A stretch of 64,000 bases of DNA from Mesorhizobium sp. (GCF_024710845.1 NZ_JANJTZ010000041.1:1-64000); one strand, 5' to 3'. Positions 1-8,774 are shown, counted from the stretch's first letter. Made by a program: numbers and translations. Notes: generated by a model from the letters alone, not told the origin.

Positions 1-25
1 AGGCCTCCATAGAGTCCGACCGCTC

Positions 26-946
26 TTGCCCACAGCCCTGATCATCGAACAGCTCCTGAACGGCCTCCAGCTCGGCGTCATGCTGTTCCTGATGGCGGCC
101 GGACTGACGCTGATCTTCGGCGTCATGGGCCTGATCAACCTTGCGCACGGTTCGCTCTACATGGTCGGCGCCTTCGCCTGCGCCGCGGTCGCAGGCTGGA
201 CCGGCTCGTTCTGGCTCGGACTGATCGCCAGCCTCGCGGCGGCCGCGGCGGCGGGCGCGATCGTCGAGGTCACGGTCATCCGCCGCCTTTACGAGCGCGA
301 CCATCTCGACCAGGTGCTCGCCACCTTCGCGCTGATCCTGGTCTTTTCCGAAGGCACGCGCTGGCTGTTCGGCTCCTTCCCACTCTATCTCGACATCCCG
401 CCGGCGCTTACCGGCGCGGTCGCGCTGCCGGGCGGCGTATTCTATCCGATCTACCGGCTGGCGATCATCCTCGCCGGCCTCGCGGTTGCCATCGGCCTCT
501 GGCTGCTCATTTCGCGCACCCGGCTCGGCATGCGCATCCGCGCCGGCGAGAGCGACCGCGAGATGATCGGTGCGCTCGGCGTCGACATCCGCACGCTTTA
601 CACCGTCGTTTTCGCGCTCGGCGCCGCGCTCGCCGGCCTCGCAGGCGCGCTGGTCGGTGCGCTGCAATCCGTGCAGGTCGGCATGGGCGAGCCGGTGCTG
701 ATCCTCGCCTTCGTCGTCATCGTCATCGGCGGCATCGGCTCGATCAAGGGCGCCTTCCTCGGCGCGCTCCTGGTCGGCGTGGTCGACACGATGGGCCGTA
801 TCTTCCTGCCGCAACTGCTCGCCGCGCTGCTCGGCCCGGCCCCGGCCGCCAGCCTCGGCGGCGCGCTGTCGTCGATGCTGATCTACATCGTCATGGCGGC
901 GATCCTGGCGTTTCGGCCGAAAGGCCTGTTCGCGGCGGGGGCGTGA
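26..946 (+). CDS. livH: Branched-chain amino-acid ABC transporter permease, LivH type
   Basis: Inner-membrane permease of a HAAT-family ABC importer. About 306 residues with some eight hydrophobic segments; LivH hallmarks are the N-terminal NGLQLGVMLFLMAAGLTLIFG stretch, the INLAHGSLYMVGA loop and the C-terminal IVIGGIGSIKGAFLGALLVG segment. The chosen start is TTG at 26, which fits the usual LivH N-terminus. The frame stays open to the window edge, so an upstream start cannot be excluded. livM begins 4 bases after the stop. No binding-protein gene is visible; it probably lies upstream of the window. The transported substrate cannot be read from sequence: many members take amides, urea or aromatic compounds. 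Confidence 0.9.
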   Translation: MPTALIIEQLLNGLQLGVMLFLMAAGLTLIFGVMGLINLAHGSLYMVGAFACAAVAGWTGSFWLGLIASLAAAAAAGAIVEVTVIRRLYERDHLDQVLATFALILVFSEGTRWLFGSFPLYLDIPPALTGAVALPGGVFYPIYRLAIILAGLAVAIGLWLLISRTRLGMRIRAGESDREMIGALGVDIRTLYTVVFALGAALAGLAGALVGALQSVQVGMGEPVLILAFVVIVIGGIGSIKGAFLGALLVGVVDTMGRIFLPQLLAALLGPAPAASLGGALSSMLIYIVMAAILAFRPKGLFAAGA

Positions 947-950
947 TGGC

Positions 951-1919
951 ATGACCCGCGAGCGCCTCCTCACCCTTGCCCTCCTTGCAACCCTCCTCGC
1001 GCTCCCCTTCGCCACGCAGGCAGCCGGCTATCCGTTCTACACCACGCTGGCGACCCGCATGGCGATCCTGGCGCTGGCGGCAACCGGCCTCAACATCGCG
1101 CTGGGGCTGGGCGGGCTGGTCTCCTTCGGCCACGCCGCCTTCTTCGGCATCGGCGGCTACGCGGCCGGCATCGTCGCGACCCACGCCATGAACGCCGAGC
1201 CGCTTTTCGGCCTAACGGTTCCCGCCTCGATGCCGCTCGTCTGGATCGCCGCCGCGCTCGCCGCCGGCCTCGTCGCGGCGATCACCGGCGCCATCAGCCT
1301 CAGGACGTCGGGCGTCTATTTCATCATGATCACGCTCGCCTTCGCGCAGATGGTCTTCTACTTCGCCATATCCTGGAAGGCCTATGGCGGCGAGGACGGG
1401 CTGTCGATCGCGCTGCGCAACGGCTTTCCCGGCCTCAACACGGCCGTGCCGCGCGACCTGTTCCTGATCGCGTTCGCCCTGCTCCTCGCCGGTCTCGTGA
1501 TCTTCTGGCGCGTGCGCGTCTCGCGTTTCGGCGCAGCTCTCCAGGCGGCACGGCAGAACGAGCTGCGCGTCGCGGCGATCGGCATCGAGCCCTTCCCGAT
1601 CCGCCTCGTCGCCTTCGTGCTCTCGGCCATGATCACGGCCGTCGCCGGTGCCATGTTCGCCGAGCTCAACCGCTTCGCCAGCCCCTCGATGCTGGCCTGG
1701 CCAATGTCGGGCGAGCTGATCGTGCTCATCATCCTCGGCGGCACCGGCCGGCTCGCCGGTCCGGTGGCCGGCGCCATGCTCTACGTCATGCTGGAATATT
1801 GGCTCGGCTCCATCACCGAGCGCTGGCAGTTCTTCCTCGGCCTGACCCTGCTCGGTGTCGTTCTCTTCGCACGCGGCGGCATTGTCGGACTCGTCGCCGG
1901 AAAGCCCCGCCATGGCTGA
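951..1919 (+). CDS. livM: Branched-chain amino-acid ABC transporter permease, LivM type
   Basis: Second membrane-spanning subunit of the importer, pairing with LivH. 322 residues; the first ~20 form a signal-anchor-like helix, then ~9 further hydrophobic helices. The family motif GLGGLVSFGHAAFFGIGGYAAG lies near residues 50-70, and ILGGTGRLAGPVAGA marks the cytoplasmic coupling region near the C-terminus. It starts with ATG 4 bases after livH. Its last 8 bases overlap the start of livG, so the operon is translationally coupled. Assignment is secure at family level; substrate unknown. Confidence 0.9.
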   Translation: MTRERLLTLALLATLLALPFATQAAGYPFYTTLATRMAILALAATGLNIALGLGGLVSFGHAAFFGIGGYAAGIVATHAMNAEPLFGLTVPASMPLVWIAAALAAGLVAAITGAISLRTSGVYFIMITLAFAQMVFYFAISWKAYGGEDGLSIALRNGFPGLNTAVPRDLFLIAFALLLAGLVIFWRVRVSRFGAALQAARQNELRVAAIGIEPFPIRLVAFVLSAMITAVAGAMFAELNRFASPSMLAWPMSGELIVLIILGGTGRLAGPVAGAMLYVMLEYWLGSITERWQFFLGLTLLGVVLFARGGIVGLVAGKPRHG

Positions 1920-2661
1920 GCCGGTGCTGCAAATTCGCGACCTCGCAAAGAGCTTCGACGCGCTGAAGGCGACCGACGGCGTCTCGCTGACCTTGAAGCC
2001 CGGCGAGATTCACGCGCTGATCGGTCCGAACGGGGCGGGCAAGACCACGCTCATGCACCAGATCTCCGGCGCGCTGAAGCCCGACGCCGGTTCGATCCGA
2101 TTCCTCGGGCAGGACATCCTATCCCTAGGCATCGCCGCGCGCGCCCGGCTCGGACTTGGCCGCACCTTCCAGGTCTCGTCGCTGATCCCCGAATTCCCGG
2201 CGTTGCGCAATGTCATGCTCGCCGTGCAGGCGCGCCAGGGATCGAGCTTCCGCTTCCTGCGCAATGTCATGCACGACCGGGCGCTGATCGAGGCAGCCGG
2301 CTCAGCGCTCGATCGCGTCGGCCTCGCCGATCGCGCGTCAGTGCCGGCGGCGGAGCTTTCGCATGGCGAGCGCCGCCAGCTCGAGATCGCCATCGCCATT
2401 GCGCTGGGCGCCAAGGCCTTCCTGCTCGACGAGCCGATGGCGGGCATGGGTCCGGAAGGCTCACGCGCGCTCACCGCCTTCCTCGACAAGCTGCGCGCCG
2501 AGGCGCCGATCCTGCTCGTCGAGCACGACATGGACGCCGTCTTCGCGCTCGCCGACCGTGTCTCCGTGCTGGTCTACGGCCGCATCATCGCCACCGGCTC
2601 CGTGGCGGAGATCCGCGACGACCCTGCCGTACGCGAAGCGTATCTGGGGGACGGGGTATGA
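1912..2661 (+). CDS. livG: Branched-chain amino-acid ABC transporter ATP-binding protein, LivG type
   Basis: Cytoplasmic ATPase that energises the LivHM permeases. 249 residues from ATG 1912 (MAEPVLQIRDLAKSF). Walker A is GPNGAGKTT, the signature is LSHGERRQLEIA, Walker B is AFLLDEPMAG and the H-loop is LLVEHDMD. The length and the LivG-specific insertion after Walker A are normal. An upstream in-frame GTG/ATG extension was rejected because it lies wholly inside livM; the 8-base overlap with livM is typical. It overlaps livF by ATGA. Confidence 0.9.
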   Translation: MAEPVLQIRDLAKSFDALKATDGVSLTLKPGEIHALIGPNGAGKTTLMHQISGALKPDAGSIRFLGQDILSLGIAARARLGLGRTFQVSSLIPEFPALRNVMLAVQARQGSSFRFLRNVMHDRALIEAAGSALDRVGLADRASVPAAELSHGERRQLEIAIAIALGAKAFLLDEPMAGMGPEGSRALTAFLDKLRAEAPILLVEHDMDAVFALADRVSVLVYGRIIATGSVAEIRDDPAVREAYLGDGV

Positions 2662-3344
2662 GCCTTCTGTCCGTCGAACGGCTCGAGGCCTCCTACGGCG
2701 CCAGCCAGGCATTGTTCGGCGTCGACCTCGCGGTCGGCGAAGGCGAAGTCGTGGCGCTGATGGGCCGTAACGGCATGGGCAAGACCACCACCATCCGCGC
2801 CATTTGCGGACTGATGGCCTCGCGCTCGGGCGCGATCTCCTTCGCCGGGCGCGACGTCAACCGCGAGAAGCCGTTCCGCATCGCCCGGCTCGGCATCGGC
2901 CTGGTGCCGGAAGGGCGGCGCTGCTTCCCCAACCTCACGGTGCGCGAGAACCTGCTCGCCGCGGCGCGGTCCGGCAAATGGACGCTCGACACTGTGGCCC
3001 AACTCTTTCCCCGGCTTGCCGAGCGCCGCGATCAATACGCGCGCACGCTGTCGGGCGGCGAGCAGCAGATGCTCGCCATCGGCCGGGCTTTGATGACGAA
3101 CCCGCGGCTGCTGATCCTCGACGAGGCGACCGAGGGCCTCGCTCCCACCATCCGCCGCGACATCTGGCGCGCCATCCGCGCGCTCAAGGCCAATGGAGAA
3201 TCCATTCTGGTCGTCGACAAGACGATGGTGGAGTTGCTACCCGTCGCCGACCGCTGCGTCGTGCTCGAAAAGGGCAAGACCGCCTGGACAGGGCGGCCGG
3301 ACGAGCTGACCGCGGAACTGCAGGACCGTTATCTCGGCGTCTGA
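2658..3344 (+). CDS. livF: Branched-chain amino-acid ABC transporter ATP-binding protein, LivF type
   Basis: Second ATPase subunit of the importer. 228 residues starting at the ATGA overlap with livG. Walker A is GRNGMGKTT, the signature is LSGGEQQMLAIGRAL and Walker B is LLILDEATEGLAP. One oddity: the region after the D-loop reads ILVVDKTMVELL, where LivF proteins normally carry LLVEQN, so the H-loop position is altered. The other catalytic motifs look intact. Last gene of the liv block; the next gene follows after 47 bases. Confidence 0.88.
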   Translation: MSLLSVERLEASYGASQALFGVDLAVGEGEVVALMGRNGMGKTTTIRAICGLMASRSGAISFAGRDVNREKPFRIARLGIGLVPEGRRCFPNLTVRENLLAAARSGKWTLDTVAQLFPRLAERRDQYARTLSGGEQQMLAIGRALMTNPRLLILDEATEGLAPTIRRDIWRAIRALKANGESILVVDKTMVELLPVADRCVVLEKGKTAWTGRPDELTAELQDRYLGV

Positions 3345-3391
3345 ACCGGGAAGCGGGGCCGGTTAGCCGGCCAAGGGAAGGAAGCAGAAGC

Positions 3392-4270
3392 ATGCGCGCA
3401 CATCCTTCGCTCGCGAAGGCCGCCCTGTGGATGGCGGGGTGGCTGAGCCTGATGCTCCTGATGAGCGTTGCCGGGCGGGCCGCGACGATCGAGATCGACA
3501 TCTTCCAGATCATGGAGCTGAGGGCGATCATCGGGCTTGCCCTGCTCTGGCCGCTGGTCCACGCGGCCGGCGGCCTCAAGGCGATGAAGAGCGCCGTGCT
3601 CGGCCAGCACATCGGACGCAACGTCGTCCATTACTTCGCGCAATACGCGTGGCTGCTGGCGCTGACGATGATCCCGCTGGCGCAGCTGATCTCGATCGAG
3701 TTCACCATGCCGGTGTGGACCGCGATCTTCGCCGGGCTCTTTCTCGGCGAGCGCATCGGCGGGCTGAAGATCGTCTCGATCGTGCTCGGCATCCTCGGCG
3801 TCGCGATCATCGTGCGTCCTGGCCTCGATCATGTCGCCCCGGGCCAGCTGATCGCGCTGGTCATGGCCGTCGGCTTCGGCATTTCGGTAACGATGGTCAA
3901 GGGGCTGACGCGCCACGACAGCGTGGTCAGGATCATGTTCTGGATGCTCGTCATCCAGGCGCTGATCGGCCTGCTTCCGGCTCTCTGGGTCTGGCGCTGG
4001 CCGTCCGCTGAAGCATGGGCATGGATCGTCGTCATCGCCGCCTGCGGCACCTTCTCGCACTACTGCATGGCCAAGGCGATGACCTATGCAGACGCGACGA
4101 TCGTCATTCCGATGGACTTTCTGCGCGTGCCGCTGTCGGCGGCGCTGGGCTACCTGCTCTACAGCGAAATTCTCGACGTCTGGACCGTCGCCGGGGCCGC
4201 CCTGATCCTGTTCGGCAATCTGCTCAATCTCAAGGGCGCCGCGCCGCGCAAGGCGGAAGCTACCGGCTGA
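3392..4270 (+). CDS. EamA/DMT-family transporter
   Basis: Predicted ten-helix inner-membrane exporter of the drug/metabolite transporter superfamily. 292 residues built of two EamA repeats (about 10-140 and 150-285); the pattern IPLAQLISIEFTMPVWTAIFAGLFLGERIG is the conserved end of repeat one. ATG 3392 is chosen because a purine-rich AAGGGAAGGAAG ribosome site precedes it and a hydrophobic helix follows; the frame upstream is only the shadow of livF. It lies 47 bases after livF and may be co-transcribed. Its 3' end overlaps the convergent GntR gene by 11 bases. Substrate unknown. Confidence 0.8.
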   Translation: MRAHPSLAKAALWMAGWLSLMLLMSVAGRAATIEIDIFQIMELRAIIGLALLWPLVHAAGGLKAMKSAVLGQHIGRNVVHYFAQYAWLLALTMIPLAQLISIEFTMPVWTAIFAGLFLGERIGGLKIVSIVLGILGVAIIVRPGLDHVAPGQLIALVMAVGFGISVTMVKGLTRHDSVVRIMFWMLVIQALIGLLPALWVWRWPSAEAWAWIVVIAACGTFSHYCMAKAMTYADATIVIPMDFLRVPLSAALGYLLYSEILDVWTVAGAALILFGNLLNLKGAAPRKAEATG

Positions 4271-4946
4271 ACAGGTCGGGATTGTCGGAGGCGAAGGAGG
4301 CCAGCAGCACGTCGACATTGTCGAGATGGCGGCGCATCGCATCCGCGGCACCCTCGCTGTTGCCGGCGCGGATCGCCTCGACCACCGCGGCGTGCTCCTC
4401 GAAGGTGAGCTCCATCCTGTGCAGCTTGCCGAGCATCCGGCGTACGCGGTCGAGCCCGGCGCGGGCGGCGTCGATCGTCGCCGTCACATAGGGGTAGCCG
4501 AGCTCCTGCTGCAGGATCGCATGGAACTCGATGTCGAGATTGTAGTAGGCGGTGTCATCGCCGGCCGTCAGCGCAGCCCTCTGCGCCGCGATGTTCGCGT
4601 CCAGCTTCGCCAGAGCCGGTGGAGTGCGGCGCGCGAGTTCGCGCACCGTCTCCGCCTCCAGCGCGCGCCGGATCAGGAGGTTCTGCCGCACGTCCTTGAG
4701 GCTGATGCGGCTGACGCGGGTTCCACGCTGCGGCAGTACCTCGACGAAGCCTTGCGCCGCCAGCCGGCCGAGCGCCTCAGAGACGGGAAAGCGGGAGACC
4801 CCCAACCGTTCGCAGATGAGGTTCTTGTCGACGAACTCCCCCGGCCGCAACTGGCGGTGGACGATCGCGTCGCGCAGTGCCCCGTAGACGCGCTCCGTCG
4901 TGGAGCCTCGTCCCGTTCGTTCAAGCGGCTGGAGAAAGCTATACAT
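4260..4946 (-). CDS. GntR-family transcriptional regulator, FCD subgroup
   Basis: DNA-binding repressor/activator that senses a small acid or sugar-derived ligand. 228 residues: winged helix-turn-helix at about 17-78 (LICERLGVSRFPVSEALGRL) and an all-helical FCD domain at about 88-215. The metal/carboxylate-binding set of FCD domains is present: D138, H142, H185 and H207. It is divergent from the aldose-epimerase-like gene (128-base gap) and convergent with the EamA exporter. Either neighbour could be its target; no clear TNGTNNNACNA operator was found in the gap. Confidence 0.85.
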   Translation of the reverse strand: MYSFLQPLERTGRGSTTERVYGALRDAIVHRQLRPGEFVDKNLICERLGVSRFPVSEALGRLAAQGFVEVLPQRGTRVSRISLKDVRQNLLIRRALEAETVRELARRTPPALAKLDANIAAQRAALTAGDDTAYYNLDIEFHAILQQELGYPYVTATIDAARAGLDRVRRMLGKLHRMELTFEEHAAVVEAIRAGNSEGAADAMRRHLDNVDVLLASFASDNPDLFSR

Positions 4947-5074
4947 GCGGGCGAATACTCCCCATTTCGGCCGCTCGCATCGACTTCAAATTGCACAACC
5001 CCACACGCCTCGGATAGGGAGCTTCATATCACACTCCCCGGCCCCCTAGGAAACCCTCCGGACGCTGGTAGTTC

Positions 5075-5956
5075 ATGGCACCCGATGTTCACTTGATCTC
5101 GGACAAGCTCACCGCGCGCGTGTCGGGATTCGGCGCGGAGCTGGTCGGTCTGACGCACCGCGATTATGGCCAGGTGTTGTGGCAAGGCGACGCGAGATGG
5201 TGGGAGCGTTCGAGCCCAGTCCTGTTTCCCGTCGTCGGTCGCTGCACCGGCGACCGGATCCGCGTCGGGACGGCCACTTATCCCATGCCTCTGCACGGCT
5301 TCGCCCATTCGATGGAGTTCTCAGTCGTCGAGCGCGCGCCCGACCGGTGCGTCCTGCACCTCCAGGATACGCCGGCCACGCGGCAACACTATCCCTTCGC
5401 CTTCGAACTCGACCTCGCCTACCACCTCGACGGCGAGAGCCTCAACGTCGAAGCCACAATCCGCAATCCGGGCGGTTCTGCCTTGCCCGCAAGCTTCGGC
5501 TTTCACCCCGGCTTCCGCTGGCCGCTCGCGCCGGACCTGGCCAAGGAGGCGCATGTCCTTGTCTTCGACGCGGACGATCGTCTCGACGTCTCCCGCGCCC
5601 GCTACGGCTTGATCCTTCCCGGCAGTTCCCCCGTCCAATTGCGGGACGGGGTCCTGCCCCTGTCGGAGCGCCTGTTCGAGCAAGGCGCGATGGTGCTGAC
5701 ATCGCCGCGTAGCCGCACCATCCGCTTCACCGCCCCCGGAGCGCCGTTCGCGATCGACGTCGGCTTCCGCAACCTGCCGGCGCTCGGCCTGTGGATGAAG
5801 CCGGGCGCCGGCTTCCTCTGCATCGAGCCGTGGGCGGGTCACGCCGATCCGGTCGACTTCGACGGCGGCATCTTCGACAAGCCCGGCATCGTCGCGATCG
5901 CACCGGGCGCGAGGGCCTCTTTCGCGATCAGCATCGCGATCCAGTCAGGCAAATGA
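5075..5956 (+). CDS. Aldose 1-epimerase family protein (LacX/YihR-like)
   Basis: Probable sugar mutarotase, interconverting alpha and beta anomers in the cytoplasm. 293 residues with a galactose-mutarotase beta-sandwich pattern: SPVLFPVVGRCTGDRI, the MPLHGFAH motif carrying the likely catalytic His, the second His in FGFHPGFRW, and the late conserved CIEPWAGHADP with the catalytic Glu candidate. This layout matches the shorter LacX-type branch rather than GalM. It stands alone, divergent from a GntR regulator. A role in sugar use fits the dgo operon and FucU elsewhere in the window, but linkage is inference. Confidence 0.8.
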   Translation: MAPDVHLISDKLTARVSGFGAELVGLTHRDYGQVLWQGDARWWERSSPVLFPVVGRCTGDRIRVGTATYPMPLHGFAHSMEFSVVERAPDRCVLHLQDTPATRQHYPFAFELDLAYHLDGESLNVEATIRNPGGSALPASFGFHPGFRWPLAPDLAKEAHVLVFDADDRLDVSRARYGLILPGSSPVQLRDGVLPLSERLFEQGAMVLTSPRSRTIRFTAPGAPFAIDVGFRNLPALGLWMKPGAGFLCIEPWAGHADPVDFDGGIFDKPGIVAIAPGARASFAISIAIQSGK

Positions 5957-6104
5957 ACCGCCGCCGGCCAATGATGTCGAGATCGCGGCACCTGCGTCCG
6001 CGGCACTGCTCTCGCCGACACATTCCCGATACAGATAGCCGCGACATTTCAAGACGATAGGTATCATATGCCCCTGGGGAATTTTGTGCCGCAAATATTC
6101 CCAC

Positions 6105-6142
6105 ATTGGCGCCAATCAATCTTGTCGGCTTTGCCTGACAAG
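6105..6142. promoter_or_regulatory. Perfect palindrome and hairpin upstream of the secreted protease gene
   Basis: ATTGGCGCCAAT (6105-6116) is a perfect 12-base palindrome. It is followed by CTTGTC-N10-GACAAG (6121-6142), whose interior can also pair. The 276-base stretch 5957-6232 is clearly more AT-rich than its surroundings and holds no convincing gene. The first element looks like a dimeric operator and the second like a leader hairpin; both functions are inference. Confidence 0.35.
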
Positions 6143-6232
6143 TATTTGATGGCTTTGGGTCTTGGAAGGCAAAGGGCGGGCGGCTTCGCAGGTCGCGTCC
6201 CGCCGCAATGCAACGTCTCAGGAGGTACGAAC

Positions 6233-7240
6233 TTGCGAATCCAACATAGACTGACACGCAGCTTTGCGCTGCTTGTGCTCGCTGGCGGCACTGCCCTGGC
6301 CGCGCTGCCCGCCGCCGCCGAAGAAGCGGCCGAGCGGCCAGAACTTTCGCCCATGTCGCGGGTCACCGAAGCCCGCGCCAAGGCCGAGGACGACCGTGTG
6401 GTGGGCGGTTATGCGACCGAGCAGGGCGAATATCCCTTCCAGGTCGCGCTTCTGTTCAGCGGTTCGCTCGACGAGACTGCGGAGTCGCAGCTCAACGCGC
6501 AGTTCTGCGGCGGCAGCCTGATCGCGCCGCAATGGGTTCTGACGGCCGCGCATTGCCTCGTCCAGGCCGGCGCGCCGATCAGCCCGGATACAGTCGTCGT
6601 CCTCTCCGGCGCCACCGATCTCGCCGAAGGCACGCGCCACCAGGTCGAGGAGATCATCGTTCACGAGAACTACGACCAGTTTGCGCTCGACAACGATCTC
6701 GGACTGATCAAGCTTGCCACGCCCGCAAGCGAGAAGCCGGTCAAGTTGACCAAATCCAACGTCGAGGACGGTCATGTGACCGTTACCGGCTGGGGGCGCA
6801 TGGAGAACGGCGGCTTCCCGCGCAACCTCCTCAAGGCTCAGATGCGGCTATTTCCGAACGCCACCTGCAATTCGGGCATCAAGCGGATCTATGCCGACGA
6901 CATGAAATACGTGCTGTCGCGCTATATCGGCCGCTTCCGAATGACCGAGGAGGCGCTCGACCAGATCGGCCCGGCGCTCGAACCGGCGATGGGCGATCCG
7001 CTGACCGGCAACATGGTCTGCGCCGGCGAGCCGGACGGGGCGCGCGACTCCTGCCAGGGCGATAGCGGCGGTCCGCTGTTCTCGGAAGGCTCCGCCGGCC
7101 CGGTGCAGATCGGCATCGTCAGCTGGGGCGAGGGTCCGCTCGACGCGGAAATGCCGTGCGGTCATCGCAATGCCTACGGCGTCTATACGCGCATCGCGAA
7201 ATACAGGGACTGGATCGCGCAGAAGTCCGGCGTGCGCTGA
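6233..7240 (+). CDS. Secreted trypsin-like serine protease (S1A)
   Basis: Exported endopeptidase predicted to cut after Arg/Lys. TTG 6233 is chosen because AGGAGGT sits 6 bases upstream and the encoded 335-residue protein then opens with a signal peptide (residues ~1-29, ending ALPAAAE). A propeptide ends at R55, followed by VVGG in place of the usual IVGG, implying zymogen activation by tryptic cleavage. The triad is H107 (TAAHC), D155 (DNDLGLIKL) and S278 (GDSGGP). D272 occupies the trypsin S1 specificity site. Six cysteines flank standard disulfide positions. An earlier in-frame start at 6068 would hide the signal peptide and is less likely. Stand-alone gene with its own terminator. Confidence 0.88.
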   Translation: MRIQHRLTRSFALLVLAGGTALAALPAAAEEAAERPELSPMSRVTEARAKAEDDRVVGGYATEQGEYPFQVALLFSGSLDETAESQLNAQFCGGSLIAPQWVLTAAHCLVQAGAPISPDTVVVLSGATDLAEGTRHQVEEIIVHENYDQFALDNDLGLIKLATPASEKPVKLTKSNVEDGHVTVTGWGRMENGGFPRNLLKAQMRLFPNATCNSGIKRIYADDMKYVLSRYIGRFRMTEEALDQIGPALEPAMGDPLTGNMVCAGEPDGARDSCQGDSGGPLFSEGSAGPVQIGIVSWGEGPLDAEMPCGHRNAYGVYTRIAKYRDWIAQKSGVR

Positions 7241-7264
7241 CTACCGACATATCGTCATCTCTTG

Positions 7265-7288
7265 CGGGCGGCTTCGGCCGCCCGTTTT
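7265..7288 (+). terminator. Intrinsic terminator after the protease gene
   Basis: CGGGCGGC-TTCG-GCCGCCCG, an 8-base-pair stem with a UUCG tetraloop, is followed by TTTTC, 24 bases after the protease stop. Confidence 0.85.
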
Positions 7289-7368
7289 CGTCCGTGCCTG
7301 CGGACGGCGTGGCCGCGTCCGCCCATTCATTCAAATTTTACCGTAATTTGACCGATCGATATCCATCC

Positions 7369-7393
7369 GGAACGATAGCGCGCAGGATGAGTT
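7369..7393 (+). promoter_or_regulatory. EcfG-type general stress response promoter
   Basis: GGAAC (7369-7373) and AGTT (7390-7393) are separated by 16 bases, matching the alphaproteobacterial EcfG/SigT consensus GGAAC-N16/17-CGTT with one mismatch. The element sits 28 bases upstream of the ATG of the 67-residue NepR-like gene, in an AT-richer stretch. Regulation by EcfG is inferred from the motif only. Confidence 0.6.
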
Positions 7394-7420
7394 CACCTTT
7401 CGAGACGAGAGGCTTGGACC

Positions 7421-7624
7421 ATGATCAATAGCGCCACGAGCAGAGGAAGCGACGACGAACTGTCGGCGCTGATCCGCCCTCAGATGCGCGAACCGGCTAA
7501 CAGGCAACACCTGTCGCGCATGCCGGATTTTCGCGTCGATACGAAACCGAGTGAGATCTTTTCGGATCTACTGAAGCGGCTGGACCGCGCCGAGGAATCG
7601 AGCAGGCATATCAGGAGGGACTGA
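7421..7624 (+). CDS. Small NepR-like protein (tentative)
   Basis: 67 residues, no signal or membrane segment, predicted helical. The C-terminal half ends in PSEIFSDLLKRLDRAEE, which resembles the second helix of NepR anti-sigma factors (FxxLLxxLD). The first NepR helix is not clearly recognisable, so membership is tentative. Three facts support a general-stress-response link: the length fits NepR (~60 aa), an EcfG-type promoter lies just upstream, and the gene converges (7-base gap) on an HWE histidine kinase. No phyR or ecfG gene is in the window, so this would be an accessory NepR paralogue. Confidence 0.55.
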   Translation: MINSATSRGSDDELSALIRPQMREPANRQHLSRMPDFRVDTKPSEIFSDLLKRLDRAEESSRHIRRD

Positions 7625-7631
7625 TCCGTCG

Positions 7632-8684
7632 TCAGGTCAGTCCTGCGGTCGATCGCGCCGCTACCTTCCACCTGTAACCGTCGTTACCGAACTCCACCTC
7701 GACATCGGCGTCGAGAGCGGAAGCGACCATGTCGACGATCACAGAGTGGCCAAATCCCTTTCGCGAAGGCGGGTTCAGCGGACCGACGCCAGACTCTGCC
7801 CACTCGAGCGTGAGCGTGCCCTCTGGCGAGCGCCACCAGCCCAGCGTGACGCGGCCGCGCGGTAGTTTCAGCGCGCCGTATTTCAGACTGTTGGTCGACA
7901 GCTCATGCAGTGCCATCCCAAGGGTCTGCGCGACATGCGATGCGACGCGTACGCGAGGCCCGGACGATTGCAGTCGGCCGCCCGCATCCTCGCCAAGATG
8001 GCCCAGCTGCGAGGCGACGAGATCGGCAAGGTCAACGCCCGCCCAGTCGTTGCGCAGGAGAAGGTCGTTGCAGGCCGCCAGCCCAAGGAGCCGGCTGTCG
8101 AACGCTTTGTTGAAGTCCTCAGGCGTTGAACTTCGGGCCGTCTGCCGCGCTAATGCCTGAACCACGGTCAGGATGTTCTTCGTCCGATGATTCAGCTCGC
8201 CCATCAGCATGCGCGTCCGCTCCTCGGCGGCGAGCTGGTCGCTGATATCGGTGTTGACCCCCGTCATCCCAAGGAACGCGCCATTCCGATCGAAACGAGG
8301 CCGCGCTTCGGTCCGCAGCGTCCGATGTACGCCGTCGGCGCGCCGGTATCGCGCTTCCACGGAGAAGGGCTTCTGCTCAGCCATCGCCTCCGCGAAGGGC
8401 GCGGACAGTTTCTCGATGTCGTCGGGATGGAGAGTGGACCCCCAGTCGAACTGGGACAGATCCTGCGGGTCTATGCCCCAGAACTCGCGTTGCGCCCGGT
8501 TCAGGAAGACGCATTTGCCGAATTGGTCGCCGAGCCAAAGCATGGCGGGCGAATTCTCCGCCACTGCCTCCGCCAACTCCTCGCGCGAAACCTTGGCGGA
8601 CCGTTCCCGCTCGCCACGCGCCAGATCCGCATCCATGAGCAGTCCCCGCGTTTCCCGCCGGCGTCCTGCATGCCGGTCTTCCAA
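7632..8684 (-). CDS. PAS domain HWE-family sensor histidine kinase
   Basis: Soluble sensor kinase of 350 residues. A PAS domain spans about 36-150 (ENSPAMLWLGD to GMTGVNTDISDQ). The HWE-type dimerisation helix carries the phospho-acceptor H166 (ELNHRTKNILTVVQ). The catalytic domain has the N-box LHELSTNSLKYGAL (N265), the WAE motif at 295-297 and a G-box RKGFG at 308-312. No transmembrane segment is visible. HWE kinases of this kind commonly phosphorylate PhyR or stand-alone receiver proteins in the general stress response. The first ~16 residues are arginine-rich; an internal ATG at 8636 is a possible alternative start. Confidence 0.85.
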   Translation of the reverse strand: MEDRHAGRRRETRGLLMDADLARGERERSAKVSREELAEAVAENSPAMLWLGDQFGKCVFLNRAQREFWGIDPQDLSQFDWGSTLHPDDIEKLSAPFAEAMAEQKPFSVEARYRRADGVHRTLRTEARPRFDRNGAFLGMTGVNTDISDQLAAEERTRMLMGELNHRTKNILTVVQALARQTARSSTPEDFNKAFDSRLLGLAACNDLLLRNDWAGVDLADLVASQLGHLGEDAGGRLQSSGPRVRVASHVAQTLGMALHELSTNSLKYGALKLPRGRVTLGWWRSPEGTLTLEWAESGVGPLNPPSRKGFGHSVIVDMVASALDADVEVEFGNDGYRWKVAARSTAGLT

Positions 8685-8774
8685 TCCCTAATGCCGAAAC
8701 GGGCCCGCATCAACACCGGGTTGCGCACGTGCGTCTGCCCTTGCGTCATCCGGAGAATGTCGACGAACGACGTG

